A stretch of 64,000 nucleotides of DNA from Cellulosimicrobium cellulans (GCF_016921195.1 NZ_JAFGYF010000002.1:310001-374000), one strand, 5' to 3'. Shown: positions 16,953 through 26,094, counted from the first letter of the stretch. Made by a program: numbers and translations. Notes: generated from the sequence alone by a model not told the origin.

Positions 16953-17504
16953 ATGCCCACTCTCGTCCACGAGCACGACTGGCCCGACCGCGTCGTCGTG
17001 GGAACCGTCGGGATGCCCGGCTCCCGCACCTTCTACCTCCAGGCCCGCACGGGCAACCGGACGACGAGCGTCGCCCTCGAGAAAGAGCAGTCCGCCGTCC
17101 TCGCCGACACGATCCAGCGCCTGCTCGACGAGCTGATGGAGGCGCCCGACAACCGGTACAGCGTCCCCGTCGACGTGCCGGCCGAGCTCGTCGACGACGA
17201 CCCGTTGGATCTTCCCCTCGAGGAGGAGTTCCGCACGGGGTCGATGCGGCTGAGCTGGGACCCGCGTACGGCGCAGGTGGTCGTCGAAGCGTTCCCGTTC
17301 GTCGACGAGGACGACGACCTCGACCCCGGCGCGGACGAGCCCGAGCCCGCGGAGTCGTTCCTCATCCGCATGCCGGTGGGGACGGCGCGCGCCTTCGCCC
17401 AGCGCACGCGCGCCGTCGTGCAGGCCGGTCGCCCGGCCTGCCCGCGCTGCGGTCGGCCGGTCGACCCCGACGGGCACGAGTGCGTGCTCCCCGACGAGGC
17501 GTGA
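16953..17504 (+). CDS. DUF3090 family protein
   Basis: The 183-residue protein is typical of DUF3090: TFYLQARTGNRTTSVALEKEQ near the N terminus, an acidic middle, FLIRMPVGTARAFAQRTRAVVQAGRP, and a C-terminal zinc-ribbon-like tail CPRCGRPVDPDGHEC (two Cys pairs; third ligand His). The function is unknown. The stop overlaps the GTG of the next gene, and the gene belongs to the conserved phosphatase, DUF3090, SCO1664 block. Confidence 0.9.
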   Translation: MPTLVHEHDWPDRVVVGTVGMPGSRTFYLQARTGNRTTSVALEKEQSAVLADTIQRLLDELMEAPDNRYSVPVDVPAELVDDDPLDLPLEEEFRTGSMRLSWDPRTAQVVVEAFPFVDEDDDLDPGADEPEPAESFLIRMPVGTARAFAQRTRAVVQAGRPACPRCGRPVDPDGHECVLPDEA

Positions 17505-18361
17505 CGTCCCCGCACGACGACGTCGACACGACGCCGCCCCAGACCGCGCCGCTCGACGGATCGCCGCTCGACACCGCACCGCTCGAGGTCGTCGGCCGCA
17601 TCCGGGCCGCGTCCAACGCGACGTTCCTCGCGCGGGTCGGCGCCGTCTCGGTCGTGTACAAGCCGGTCGCGGGGGAGAAGCCGTTGTGGGACTTCCCCGA
17701 CGGCACGCTGGCCGGCCGTGAGGTGGCCGCGTATCTCGTCTCGGAGGCGCTCGGGTGGGGCGTCGTGCCGCGCACGTGGCTGCGCGACGGGCCGCTCGGC
17801 CCGGGCATGGTGCAGCTCTGGCAGGACGTGGACGCTGCCCAGTCGCCCGTCGACGTCGTGCTCACCAGCGAGGTGCCGCGTGACGGCGTGCGGACCGTGC
17901 TGGAGGGGGTCGACGAGGACGACCGCCCGGTGAGCGTCGTCCACGAGGACTCGCCGTGGCTGCGGCGCATGGCCGTGTTCGACGCGGTCGTGAACAACGC
18001 CGACCGCAAGGGCGGGCACGTGCTGCCGCTGCCCGACGGGCGCCGGCTGGGCGTCGACCACGGCGTCACGTTCCACGTCGAGCCCAAGCTGCGGACGGTG
18101 CTCTGGGGCTGGCTCGGCGAGACGTTGAACGACGACGAGCTCGCGGGCGTCGAGCGCGTGCGCGCCGGCCTCGGGGCCCGCGTCGCCACAGGCACCGGCA
18201 CGGCGTCCGGCACCGACGGCGAGCTCGGCCACCGGCTCCGAGGCCTCCTCGCGCCCGACGAGGTGGCAGCCCTCGCCGAGCGCTGCGACCGGCTGCTGCG
18301 CACGGCACGGTTCCCCGCGCCCGAGGGCGACATGCCCGCCGTCCCCTGGCCGCTGTTCTGA
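17501..18361 (+). CDS. SCO1664 family protein (kinase-like fold)
   Basis: The 286-residue protein has the recognisable SCO1664 pattern: SNATFLARVGAVSVVYKPVAGEKPLWDFPDGTL (an ATP-site-like Lys), REVAAYLVSEALGWGVVP, then VFDAVVNNADRKGGH and LGVDHGVTFHVE. NADRKGGH and VDHG resemble the catalytic and metal loops of the PI3/4-kinase-like and HipA-like fold. Biochemical function is not established. The GTG at 17501 overlaps the DUF3090 stop (GTGA), so the two are translationally coupled. Confidence 0.88.
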   Translation: MTSPHDDVDTTPPQTAPLDGSPLDTAPLEVVGRIRAASNATFLARVGAVSVVYKPVAGEKPLWDFPDGTLAGREVAAYLVSEALGWGVVPRTWLRDGPLGPGMVQLWQDVDAAQSPVDVVLTSEVPRDGVRTVLEGVDEDDRPVSVVHEDSPWLRRMAVFDAVVNNADRKGGHVLPLPDGRRLGVDHGVTFHVEPKLRTVLWGWLGETLNDDELAGVERVRAGLGARVATGTGTASGTDGELGHRLRGLLAPDEVAALAERCDRLLRTARFPAPEGDMPAVPWPLF

Positions 18362-18442
18362 GCCGCCGAGGCGATCGCCCGGCCGCACGCGCCCGACGTC
18401 TCGCGTCGCCCTCCCGTCGGCCCGCGCCCGACGTCCCGCGGC

Positions 18443-19207
18443 TCAGCGGCCGTGCGGGTCCGAGGCGTTGAGCACGCGCACGACCTCGTCGTAGTCGCCG
18501 CGCGTCTCGCCGAACCGGAGGAACTTCACGCGCTCGACGAGGATCTCGTGCGCGTCGGGCTGCGTGCGCAGCAGGTCGACGACCTCCGTGACGAACTCGT
18601 CGAGCGGCATCGCGATCGCGCTCTCGCGCTGGCCCGGCATGAGGTCGGTCGCGACCGACGGCGGGACGAGCTCGACGACGTCGACGCTCGTGTCCGCGAG
18701 CTGGAGCCTCAGCGCCTCGCTGAGCATGTGGATCGCGGCCTTCGACGCGTCGTACGTCGGGGTGACCGCGAGCGGCGCGAACGCCAGCCCGGACGACACG
18801 GTGACGATCGTCGCGTGCGGCCGGGTCTGCAGATGCTCGACGAACGCGCCGATGAGCCGGATCGGGCCGAGCACGTTCGTCGTGACAATTTGCTCGGCGG
18901 TGTCGAGGAAACCCTCGGGGTGGTGCCAGTCCTCGGCGCGCATGATGCCGGCCATGGTGACGAGCGTGTCCAGGTCGGGGTGGCGGTCGAGCACCTCCTT
19001 GGCGGCCGAGGCGATGCTCTCGGGGTCGGTGGTGTCGATGCGCACGGTGTCGAGGCCGGGGTGCTCGACGGCGATCCGCTCCAGGAGGTCGCTGCGGCGC
19101 CCGCCGACGACGACGGTGCTGCCCTGCTCGTGCAGCGCGACCGCGAGCGCGAGCCCGATGCCGCTCGTCGCCCCGGGGATGAAGACGGTGCTGTTCGTGA
19201 TGTCCAT
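18443..19207 (-). CDS. Short-chain dehydrogenase/reductase (DltE-like)
   Basis: The 254-residue NAD(P)-dependent oxidoreductase has the nucleotide motif GATSGIGLA near residue 12, catalytic Ser in VTVSSGLAF, and YDASKAA with Tyr and Lys. The N-terminal MDITNSTVFIPGATSGIG matches DltE-type SDR proteins. It is transcribed away from an XRE regulator across a 100-bp gap, a common arrangement for this regulator family, so that regulator is its probable controller. The substrate is unknown. Confidence 0.87.
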   Translation of the reverse strand: MDITNSTVFIPGATSGIGLALAVALHEQGSTVVVGGRRSDLLERIAVEHPGLDTVRIDTTDPESIASAAKEVLDRHPDLDTLVTMAGIMRAEDWHHPEGFLDTAEQIVTTNVLGPIRLIGAFVEHLQTRPHATIVTVSSGLAFAPLAVTPTYDASKAAIHMLSEALRLQLADTSVDVVELVPPSVATDLMPGQRESAIAMPLDEFVTEVVDLLRTQPDAHEILVERVKFLRFGETRGDYDEVVRVLNASDPHGR

Positions 19208-19307
19208 GCCTCGATCCTGGGCGCGCGACGCGCGTCGCGGCAGAGTCCGGTGATCGGGGGACCGGCGATCCCTGGCACGGGCGCCGCGCACCCCGGACGA
19301 TGGGCGC

Positions 19308-20171
19308 ATGGACCGTGCCGCGCTCGCCGACTTCCTCCGCCGTCGCCGGGAGGCGCTGCAGCCGGGCGACGTGGGGCTCCCGGCCGGGCTGCGCCGTCGG
19401 GCGCCGGGCCTGCGCCGCGAGGAGGTGGCGCAGCTCGCGCTCATGTCGACGGACTACTACACGCGCCTGGAGCAGCAGCGCGGGCCGCAGCCGAGCACGC
19501 AGATGCTCGCGTCGATCGCGCGGGCGCTGCGCCTGTCCGACGACGAGCGGGACTACCTCTACCGGGTCGCCGGGCACGGGGTGCCCGACCGGGCGACCGA
19601 CCCCGGGCACGTGGCGCCCGCGCTACAGCGCGTGCTCGACCGCCTGGGCGACACCCCGGCACTGATCCTGAACCCGCTCGCGGAGACGCTCGCGCAGAAC
19701 GACCTGGCCCGTGCGCTCTACGGGGACGCGACGGCGTACTCGGGCTGGGACCGCAGCGAGATCTACCGATGGTTCGCCCACCCGGACACGGCGCGCGCGA
19801 TCTACCCGGCCGACGACCGGGACCGGCAGGGGCGGGCGCTCGTGGCGAGCCTGCGCTCCGCCCTCGCGGTGCTCGGTCCGTCGTCGCGCGCGGGCGAGCT
19901 CGTGCGCGTCCTGCGGCGCACGAGCCAGGAGTTCGCGGCGCTGTGGGAGCGGCAGGAGGTCGCGCGCCGGTTCGTGGACCACAAGACGCTCGTGCACCCG
20001 GTGGTGGGGGAGATCGAGGTGGACTGCCAGGCGCTGGCCACCGAGGACCAGCTCCAGGTGCTCCTCGTGCTCACGGCGGCGCCGGGCACGGAGGCGGCGG
20101 AGAAGATCCGGCTGCTCGGCGTCGTCGGGACGCAGGACCTCGTGGGAGGCGGTGCCACGGGGCGCCGATGA
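19308..20171 (+). CDS. XRE-family regulator with MmyB-like ligand domain
   Basis: The 287-residue protein has an HTH_31-type DNA-binding region (LADFLRRRREALQPGDVGLP, RRAPGLRREEVAQLALMSTDYYTRLEQQRGPQPS) and a C-terminal MmyB-like ligand-binding domain (ALILNPLAETLAQNDLARALYGD, WDRSEIYRWFAHPDTARAIYP, VDCQALATEDQLQVLLVLTAAPG). In actinobacteria these regulators normally sit divergent to the SDR gene they repress, as here. The ligand is unknown; fatty acid-like ligands are known for MmyB folds. Confidence 0.88.
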   Translation: MDRAALADFLRRRREALQPGDVGLPAGLRRRAPGLRREEVAQLALMSTDYYTRLEQQRGPQPSTQMLASIARALRLSDDERDYLYRVAGHGVPDRATDPGHVAPALQRVLDRLGDTPALILNPLAETLAQNDLARALYGDATAYSGWDRSEIYRWFAHPDTARAIYPADDRDRQGRALVASLRSALAVLGPSSRAGELVRVLRRTSQEFAALWERQEVARRFVDHKTLVHPVVGEIEVDCQALATEDQLQVLLVLTAAPGTEAAEKIRLLGVVGTQDLVGGGATGRR

Positions 20172-20235
20172 GAAAGCGGGCCGGTGGCGGTCTGAGCCTG
20201 GTCCGGGCAATCGCGTATCAAGGGAGATCGTCGAG

Positions 20236-20805
20236 ATGAGACCGCTGCGCTACTCGATCAACGTCACGCTCGACGGCTGCTGCCATCATGAGGCCGGGCT
20301 TGCCCCGGACGAGGAGTCGATGCGCTACTGGACCGCCGAGATGGAGCGCGCCGACGCCCTCCTGTTCGGGCGGGTGACGTACCAGATGATGGAGTCGGCG
20401 TGGCGCAGGCCTGCCTCGGGCGTGTGGCCCGACTGGATGGAGGAGTGGGAGGTTCCCTTCGCCGAGGCCATCGACCGGGCGAAGAAGTACGTCGTGTCGA
20501 GCACGTTGAGCGAGGTCGACTGGAACGCCGAGCTGGTCCGGGGCGACCTCGGGGAGGCGGTGCGGCGGCTCAAGGACGAGCCGGGCGCGGGCCTGTGGGT
20601 CGGTGGCGTGAACCTCCCGCTGGCACTGGCGGACCGGGGACTGATCGACGAGTACGAGCTCGTGGTGCAGCCGGTGCTCGCCGGGCACGGGCCGACGTTG
20701 CTGGCCGGTCTGCGCGAGCGCATCCCGCTCGAGCTGGTGGACCGCACGCCGTTCCGGTCGGGAGCGCTCGCCGTGCGGTACCGGCCCGTGCGCGCCACGG
20801 CATGA
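20236..20805 (+). CDS. Dihydrofolate reductase family protein (RibD C-terminal-like)
   Basis: The 189-residue protein of the RibD_C/DHFR-like fold opens RYSINVTLDGCCHHEAG, has ADALLFGRVTYQMM (the conserved GRxTY), KYVVSSTL, and LWVGGVNLPLALADRGLIDEY near the C terminus. It binds NADPH in related enzymes; the actual substrate of these stand-alone proteins is unknown. The ATG at 20236 has a GGGAG site upstream. A second, distant paralogue is at 44240-44818. Confidence 0.85.
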   Translation: MRPLRYSINVTLDGCCHHEAGLAPDEESMRYWTAEMERADALLFGRVTYQMMESAWRRPASGVWPDWMEEWEVPFAEAIDRAKKYVVSSTLSEVDWNAELVRGDLGEAVRRLKDEPGAGLWVGGVNLPLALADRGLIDEYELVVQPVLAGHGPTLLAGLRERIPLELVDRTPFRSGALAVRYRPVRATA

Positions 20806-20953
20806 GCGCAGGCCCTCGTCGTCAGACAGTCGAGGACCAGCTCGCTGATGCGGGATGCCATGCGACGCACTCTACGGCCGCGGGGCGGCGGCACGGGGCG
20901 GGTGGGACGCGATCGTGTCAGGCTGGCCGTCACGGGCGGAGAGGGGAGCCGGG

Positions 20954-22216
20954 ATGTCGCTGGGCAGACGACGGTCGGGAATGCGCACGGGCGAGCACGC
21001 CGAGGCGGTGGACGCAGGAGCCGTCGCGCCGCGCGACGTGCCGACCGACGACGCGCCGGCGATCGACCCGGGCACGGCAGACGTCCGCACCTCCGGCGCG
21101 CCGTCGCACCCGACGGGCGTCTCCGCGCTGTGGTCGGACGGCGTCGGGCGGGCGGGCACGCGCTCAGTGCAGGTGCTCGCGATCGTCGCGCTCGTCGCCG
21201 TCGCCGTGTTCGCGATCACGCGGCTGACGCTCATCGTCATCCCCGTGCTCATCGCGCTCGTCCTCGCCGCGGCGATCTCGCCGCTCGTGAGCCTGCTGCG
21301 GCGCAAGGGCGTGCCGTCGTTCCTGGCGACGGTCGTCGCGCTCCTCACGCTCGTCGTCGTGCTCGGGGTGGTCGTGTGGCTCGTCGCGGCGGCCGTCGTC
21401 GACCAGTGGCCGCAGCTGCGCGACCAGGCCGTCGAGGGCTTCGACGAGCTCCAGGCCTACGTGCAGGACCTGCCGTTCCAGATCACCGAGGAGCAGATCG
21501 CGTCCGTGCGCGACTCACTCGTCGGCCTGCTCCAGTCCGACGCCGTGGGTGCCGGGGCGCTCGCGGGCGCCTCGCAGACGATCGACTTCGTCGCCGGCTT
21601 CTTCGTCATGGTCGTCGTGCTGTTCTTCTTCCTCAAGGACGGCCCGGCGATCTGGGAGTTCCTGCTGCGCCCGTTCGAGGGCGCCCGGTACGAGCGGGGG
21701 CAGCGGATCGGCGAGACGACGGTCCGGACGCTCGGCGGCTACGTGCGTGGGACGGCGATCGTCGCCGCGGTCGACGCCGTCGCGATCGGCATCGGCCTCG
21801 CGATCGTCGGGGTGCCGCTCGTCATCCCGCTCTCCGTGCTCGTGTTCCTGCTCGCGTTCATCCCGCTCGTCGGGGCGACGCTCGCCGGCATCCTCTGCGC
21901 GCTCGTCGCGCTCGTGGCCGTCGGTCCGGTCGAGGCGCTCATCGTGGTCGCGATCGTCATCGCCGTGAACCAGCTCGAGGGCGACCTGCTCCAGCCCGTC
22001 GTCATGGGCCGCACGCTGCGGCTCCACCCGCTCGTGATCCTCGTCGCGCTGACCGCGGGCACCGTGCTCGCGGGCCTCACCGGCGCCGTGCTCGCCGTCC
22101 CGATCGCGGCCTCGATCTGGCGCGCGATCCAGGTGTGGGACGGTCCGGACCTCCCGGCGCGGTTCGCCCGCCAGAAGCGGCACGAGAGCGTCGACGGCGC
22201 GCCCGCGTCGTCGTAG
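20954..22216 (+). CDS. AI-2E family transporter (TqsA/PerM type)
   Basis: The 420-residue membrane protein has an unusually long hydrophilic N-terminal tail of about 70 residues, followed by the AI-2E pattern: paired helices LTLIVIPVLIALVLAAAISPLV, a cytoplasmic segment of about 90 residues, then FFFLKDGPAIWE, FIPLVGATLAG and NQLEGDLLQPVVMGRTLRLHPL. Family members include quorum-signal exporters and Na+/H+ antiporters, so the transported species is uncertain. The start at 20954 follows a GGGGAG site. Confidence 0.87.
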   Translation: MSLGRRRSGMRTGEHAEAVDAGAVAPRDVPTDDAPAIDPGTADVRTSGAPSHPTGVSALWSDGVGRAGTRSVQVLAIVALVAVAVFAITRLTLIVIPVLIALVLAAAISPLVSLLRRKGVPSFLATVVALLTLVVVLGVVVWLVAAAVVDQWPQLRDQAVEGFDELQAYVQDLPFQITEEQIASVRDSLVGLLQSDAVGAGALAGASQTIDFVAGFFVMVVVLFFFLKDGPAIWEFLLRPFEGARYERGQRIGETTVRTLGGYVRGTAIVAAVDAVAIGIGLAIVGVPLVIPLSVLVFLLAFIPLVGATLAGILCALVALVAVGPVEALIVVAIVIAVNQLEGDLLQPVVMGRTLRLHPLVILVALTAGTVLAGLTGAVLAVPIAASIWRAIQVWDGPDLPARFARQKRHESVDGAPASS

Positions 22217-22225
22217 CACCGCCCG

Positions 22226-22250
22226 GGGAGCGGCGGCCTCAGCCGCTCCC
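22226..22250. terminator. Shared hairpin between convergent genes
   Basis: GGGAGCGGC (22226-22234) pairs with GCCGCTCCC (22242-22250) around a seven-base loop. It spans the stop codon of the downstream hydrolase and can end transcription from both sides. Confidence 0.55.
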
Positions 22251-23081
22251 GTCGCCCACGCCCGAGGAGACCGCGCGGTCCACCACCGCGGCGGCCACCT
22301 CGTCGGGCGCGAGCGCGGGGAGCCAGTGCCCGGCGTCGAGCTCGACGAACCGGTAGGGCGCCGCGACGTGCCGCTCCGTGTCCTCGGCCGCCCACCGGCC
22401 GAGCGCCGGGTCGGACGCACCCCACAGGTACGTCGTCGGGACCTGCGCGGCGCCCACGGGCCGGGTGCCCAGCGGCAGCGCGCGGTACCAGTCCAGTGCG
22501 GCCGTCAGGGCGCCGGGCTCGCGCATGAACGCACCGCACCGCTCGGCCTGCTCGGCGGGCAGCCCGGACCGGCGCAGCAGCGCGGCGAGCCGCGGTCGCA
22601 GGAGCGCCTCGGGCAGGGCCGGGAGCTGGAACAGCCCGACGTACAGCGAACGCAGCGCCTGGTCGGACCGCACCAGCGCGCGGGTCAGCGCCCGCGGGTG
22701 CGGGGTCGACAGGACGGTGAGGCTGCGCACGCGCTCCGGCGCCCACGCCGCGAGCGCCCACGCGACGCTCGCGCCCCAGTCGTGCGCGACGACGTGCGCC
22801 GGGCCGGTCCGCTCGAGGAGGACGAGCACGTCGGCGACGAGGAAGTCGAGCCGGTACGCCGCGCGGGCGAGCGGGCGGGCGCCGGGGGAGTAGCCCCGCT
22901 GGTCGAGCGCCACGGTGCGCAGGCCGCGGTCGTGCAGGAGCGGCGCGACACGGGACCAGCACGACGAGTCCTCGGGGAAGCCGTGCAGGAGGACGACGGG
23001 CGGGCCGTCCGCGGGGCCGTCGTCGTGGACGTCGAAGGTCAGCGTGCCGCGACGCATCGTGGTCGTCCGGGGCGGGGTCAT
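22239..23081 (-). CDS. Alpha/beta hydrolase (epoxide-hydrolase-like)
   Basis: The 280-residue hydrolase has the HGFPE oxyanion region (VVLLHGFPEDSSCW) and the nucleophile elbow AHDWGAS, in which the nucleophile is Asp rather than Ser. The later pieces are LWGASDPAL (acidic residue) and DAGHWLPALAPDEV (His). HGFPE and HDWG together are typical of epoxide hydrolases and haloalkane dehalogenase relatives. Start codons at 23081 and 23057 are both possible and neither has a clear ribosome site; I use the longer one. It is monocistronic and convergent with the AI-2E gene. Confidence 0.83.
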   Translation of the reverse strand: MTPPRTTTMRRGTLTFDVHDDGPADGPPVVLLHGFPEDSSCWSRVAPLLHDRGLRTVALDQRGYSPGARPLARAAYRLDFLVADVLVLLERTGPAHVVAHDWGASVAWALAAWAPERVRSLTVLSTPHPRALTRALVRSDQALRSLYVGLFQLPALPEALLRPRLAALLRRSGLPAEQAERCGAFMREPGALTAALDWYRALPLGTRPVGAAQVPTTYLWGASDPALGRWAAEDTERHVAAPYRFVELDAGHWLPALAPDEVAAAVVDRAVSSGVGDGSG

Positions 23082-23217
23082 CGACCCAGCGTGCGGCCTG
23101 GGCGTCGCACCGGCAATCGGCGGGCACGTCCCGGCGGTCCGCACGAGCGGCGAGGCGCCCCGCCGCGCGCGAGGATCGGGGCGACACCACCCACCGGGCA
23201 CGAGCGAGGAGGAGCGC

Positions 23218-23843
23218 ATGACCGGTCCGGACGACGTCCACGGGGCCCGCGCCCGGCTCGACGAGCTGGCCGAGCTCCGGCGCGGCACCACCACGGCCGA
23301 CGCGCTCGCGTTCTTCGACACGCTGCCGCCTGCCGACGTCGATGCGGTCGTCGGCCGGTGGCGCGGAGCCGGGCTGCCCACCGGGCACCGGCTCGACGGG
23401 GTGCTCGAGGAGCTGGGCTGGGTCGGCAAGCGGTTCGACGGCGTCCGCGACGCGCACCACTCGTGTTCGCCGGCCCCCGGGGCGGGCCGTTCGCCCTCGA
23501 CCCCGCGTTCGTGCCCCTCCCGCTCGTCCTGCGGTGCGCCCCGCTCGTGCGGCGGCCCGGCGTCGCGCGGGTCGTGCGCGCGGCGCTGCCCCTCGCTCGT
23601 ACGCGGCGCCCCCGGGCACGGCTGCGCACCGTCGTGCACCGCGGCGTGGCGACCGCCGCCATGACCTACGACGCGCTCCCTGTCGAGGACGCGTTCCGCG
23701 CCGTCGACGACGACACGCTGCTGGGCCTCATGGAGGCACGGGGCATGGAGCGGCCGTTCTTCTTCGTGCTGCGCCGCACCGCGCCGGTCCAGCCCGCGGG
23801 GCCGGGTCAGCCCACCTTGCCCTGGAGCAGCCGGCGCCAGTAG
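23218..23843 (+). pseudogene. GXWXG/DUF4334 domain gene with a one-base frameshift
   Basis: The first part (23218 to about 23457) encodes a GXWXG-type domain: AFFDTLPPADVDAVVGRWRGAGLPTGHRLDGVLEELGW. The expected DUF4334 half, with FALDPAFVPLPLVLR, HRGVATAAMTYDALP and LLGLMEARGMERPFFFVLRR, continues in the -1 frame to a stop at 23841-23843. Restoring one base near 23457 (in a CACCACTC stretch where CACCCACTC would be expected) would join the halves in frame. Either the gene is inactivated or the base was lost in sequencing. The ribosome site AGGAGG precedes the ATG. The end overlaps the convergent flavoprotein gene by 37 bp. Confidence 0.8.
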
Positions 23844-25000
23844 ATCGCCGGCTGCAGGTACCGGTCGAACAACAGCAGGCTGCGGCGCGGGCGCGCGAGG
23901 CTGACGAACCGGAACCCGGGGTCGGGTCGGCGCTCGCGGTCGAACTCGGCGAGGAGCAGCTCGGTGCGCGACGTCGTCACGGGCGCGACGGAGTAGCCGT
24001 CGTACCGCTGCATCGGCGTGCCCCGGCGGCGCGCCGTGATGTTGCGCGCGACGACGGGCACCTGCCGTCGCAGCGCGCCGCCCGACGGCATCGCGTCGAC
24101 CGCGGCCGCGTCCCCGAGCCCCCAGACGCGCGGGTAGGTGACGTGCTGGAGCGTCTCGGGATCGACGGCGACGAACCCGTCGCTCTCCGGCGTCGCGAGC
24201 CCGCTCCCGGCGACCCACGCGGGTGCGCGGTGCGGCGGCGCGACGTACAGGGCGTCGTAGCCGAGCTCGTCGGTCCCGTGCGGCCCCCGCAGCCGGACCG
24301 TGCGGTGCGCGCCGTCGACGGACACGAGCGTCGTGCCGGTGCGCACCCGGACGCCGAAGCGCCGCGCGGCGTCGTGCAGGGCGGGCTCGGCACGCGGGTC
24401 GTCGACGAGCCGCGGCGACTCGACGGCGAGCTCGACGTCGATCGCGTCCAGCACGCCGGTGCGACGCCAGTGGTCCGCCGCGACGAACAGCGGTTTGAGC
24501 GCCACGGGGAAGCACGGCACGTGCCGCGAGGAGACGGCGAACACCACGCGGCCAGCGGTGAACGACGACAGCAGGTCCCACGTCTTGGGGGCGAGGTGGG
24601 GCAGGTAGCTCGTCGCGGCGAACGGCGTGCGCACGGCCTGCTCCGCCCCCGGCACCGCGTCCCAGTCCACCTCCGAGCCCGGGCACACCGCGAGGTCCGC
24701 GTACCCGAGCGTGCGCCCGCCCGCGAGGTGGACGAGCGAGCGTTCGGGGTCGACCGCGACGACGCGGTCGGCGTACCGGTGGACGCCGTCGGGCACGACG
24801 TCGTCCTGGGGCCGGGTCAGGTCGTCGAGCGTCGCCATGCCGGAGGCGACGTAGGAGAGCAGCGGCCGGTACTCGTGGGTCGTCCGGGGGTCGACGACGG
24901 CGACGTCGGGGCAGCCGTCGCGGCGCAGGCGTCCCGCGAGCGAGAGCCCGGCGTTGCCGCCGCCGAGGACGAGCACGTCGTGCTGCACGGGCGTGGTCAT
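23807..25000 (-). CDS. FAD/NAD(P)-dependent oxidoreductase, sulfide:quinone reductase-like
   Basis: The 397-residue flavoprotein has the FAD motif VLVLGGGNAGLSLAGRL, a second region with VPCFPVALKPLF, and a late FAD contact VWGLGDAAAV. The AVCPGSEVDWD and CFPVALKP segments line up with the SQOR-like branch of sulfide:quinone reductases and NDH-2. The GD(C) cysteine expected near GLGDAAAV is Ala here, so canonical SQR chemistry is doubtful. A C-terminal amphipathic tail (RSLLLFDRYLQPAIYWRRLLQGK) could bind the membrane. It is translationally coupled to the WYL regulator (ATGA at 24997-25000). Confidence 0.78.
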   Translation of the reverse strand: MTTPVQHDVLVLGGGNAGLSLAGRLRRDGCPDVAVVDPRTTHEYRPLLSYVASGMATLDDLTRPQDDVVPDGVHRYADRVVAVDPERSLVHLAGGRTLGYADLAVCPGSEVDWDAVPGAEQAVRTPFAATSYLPHLAPKTWDLLSSFTAGRVVFAVSSRHVPCFPVALKPLFVAADHWRRTGVLDAIDVELAVESPRLVDDPRAEPALHDAARRFGVRVRTGTTLVSVDGAHRTVRLRGPHGTDELGYDALYVAPPHRAPAWVAGSGLATPESDGFVAVDPETLQHVTYPRVWGLGDAAAVDAMPSGGALRRQVPVVARNITARRRGTPMQRYDGYSVAPVTTSRTELLLAEFDRERRPDPGFRFVSLARPRRSLLLFDRYLQPAIYWRRLLQGKVG

Positions 25001-26094
25001 GACCGGTCCGTTCTGCCGGGGACGGGACGCTCCACGCTACGGCCGCCCTCGGTCGCACGCCGTCCCAGCCGACCGGCGACGGTCGCGCAGGCCGCGACGA
25101 GCTCGGCCGGCCCCGCGGCGAGCACGTCCGCGTCGAACGCGGCGACGCGGGCCGCGAGCGCGACCCAGGACCACGAGCCCAGCGCGACCCGGCAGCGGTC
25201 GTGCCCCAGGACCTCGACCGTGCCGTCCTCGACGAACGGGACGACGGCCGACGCCGGGGCGGCGAGCTCGACCCACCCGCGGCACGGCCACCCCGCCTCT
25301 CCCACGGTCGGCGGTGACGCGGAGGCCGGCGTCGACCCGGCGAAGCGGGCCGCGACGAACGCGCCGACGTCACTGCCGGGGACCTCGCGGCGCACGAAGC
25401 GCGGTCCCGTCGGTTCGCGGGGCGTCGTGCGGTCGAGGCGGAACGTGCGCCAGTCCGCGCGGTCGAGGTCCCACGCGAGGAGGTACCAGCGTCCGTCGCG
25501 CACGACGACGTGGTGCGGCTCCACGCGCCGCGGCGCCGTCGCGGTGCGGTTGGGGCCGGTGCGGGGGCCGTCCGCGCTCCCGCTCCCGGTGGGAAGGGTG
25601 GGCGACGCGTAGTCGAGACGCAGCACCTCGCGCCGGCGCACCGCGGTGCTCACGGCGAGCAGGACGTCGAGGTCGACCGACGGAGCTGCGCGCCCGGGGT
25701 GCGCGGGGACGGGGGCCACGTCGACGGCGTCGACCCGGTGGCGCAGCCGCGCGGGCAGCACCTGGCGCACGGTCGCGAGCGCCCGCACGGCCGCCTCCTC
25801 GATCGCGTCGCCCGGCCCGCTCGCCGCGACGGTGCGCAGCGCGACGGTCAGCGCGACGACCTGCTCGTCGTCGAACAGCAGGGGCGGGAGCTGGGCGCCG
25901 GCGTCGAGGCGGTATCCACCGTCGCGTCCGCGCGTCGCGACGACGTGGTATCCGAGGTCGCGCAGGCGCTCGACGTCGCGACGCACCGTGCGCGGGTCGA
26001 CGCCGAGCCTGCGGGCGAGCTCGGGACCCGTCCGGTCAGGCCGCGCCTGGAGGAGCGACAGCAGCAGGAGGGTCCGGCGCGACGTCTCGGTCAT
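24997..26094 (-). CDS. YafY-type helix-turn-helix regulator with WYL domain
   Basis: The 365-residue regulator has an N-terminal HTH_11 domain (RRTLLLLSLLQARPDRTGPELARRLGVDPRTVRRDVERLRDLGY), the characteristic GRDGGYRLDAGAQLPPLLFDDEQVVAL linker, a WYL domain (PHHVVVRDGRWYLLAWDLDRADWRTFRLDR) and a C-terminal WCX extension. The start at 26094 gives MTETSRRTL; a further in-frame start at 26112 lacks support. It overlaps the flavoprotein gene downstream and is divergent from a VOC gene at 26226, an arrangement often seen for YafY regulators and PhnB-like targets. Confidence 0.88.
   Translation of the reverse strand: MTETSRRTLLLLSLLQARPDRTGPELARRLGVDPRTVRRDVERLRDLGYHVVATRGRDGGYRLDAGAQLPPLLFDDEQVVALTVALRTVAASGPGDAIEEAAVRALATVRQVLPARLRHRVDAVDVAPVPAHPGRAAPSVDLDVLLAVSTAVRRREVLRLDYASPTLPTGSGSADGPRTGPNRTATAPRRVEPHHVVVRDGRWYLLAWDLDRADWRTFRLDRTTPREPTGPRFVRREVPGSDVGAFVAARFAGSTPASASPPTVGEAGWPCRGWVELAAPASAVVPFVEDGTVEVLGHDRCRVALGSWSWVALAARVAAFDADVLAAGPAELVAACATVAGRLGRRATEGGRSVERPVPGRTDRS

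Noticed and set aside
22239-25373. Minus-strand open frame of over 1000 codons
   Set aside because: Only its 3' part (22239-23081) is a real hydrolase gene. The upstream extension is antisense or out of frame to other genes and has no coding features.
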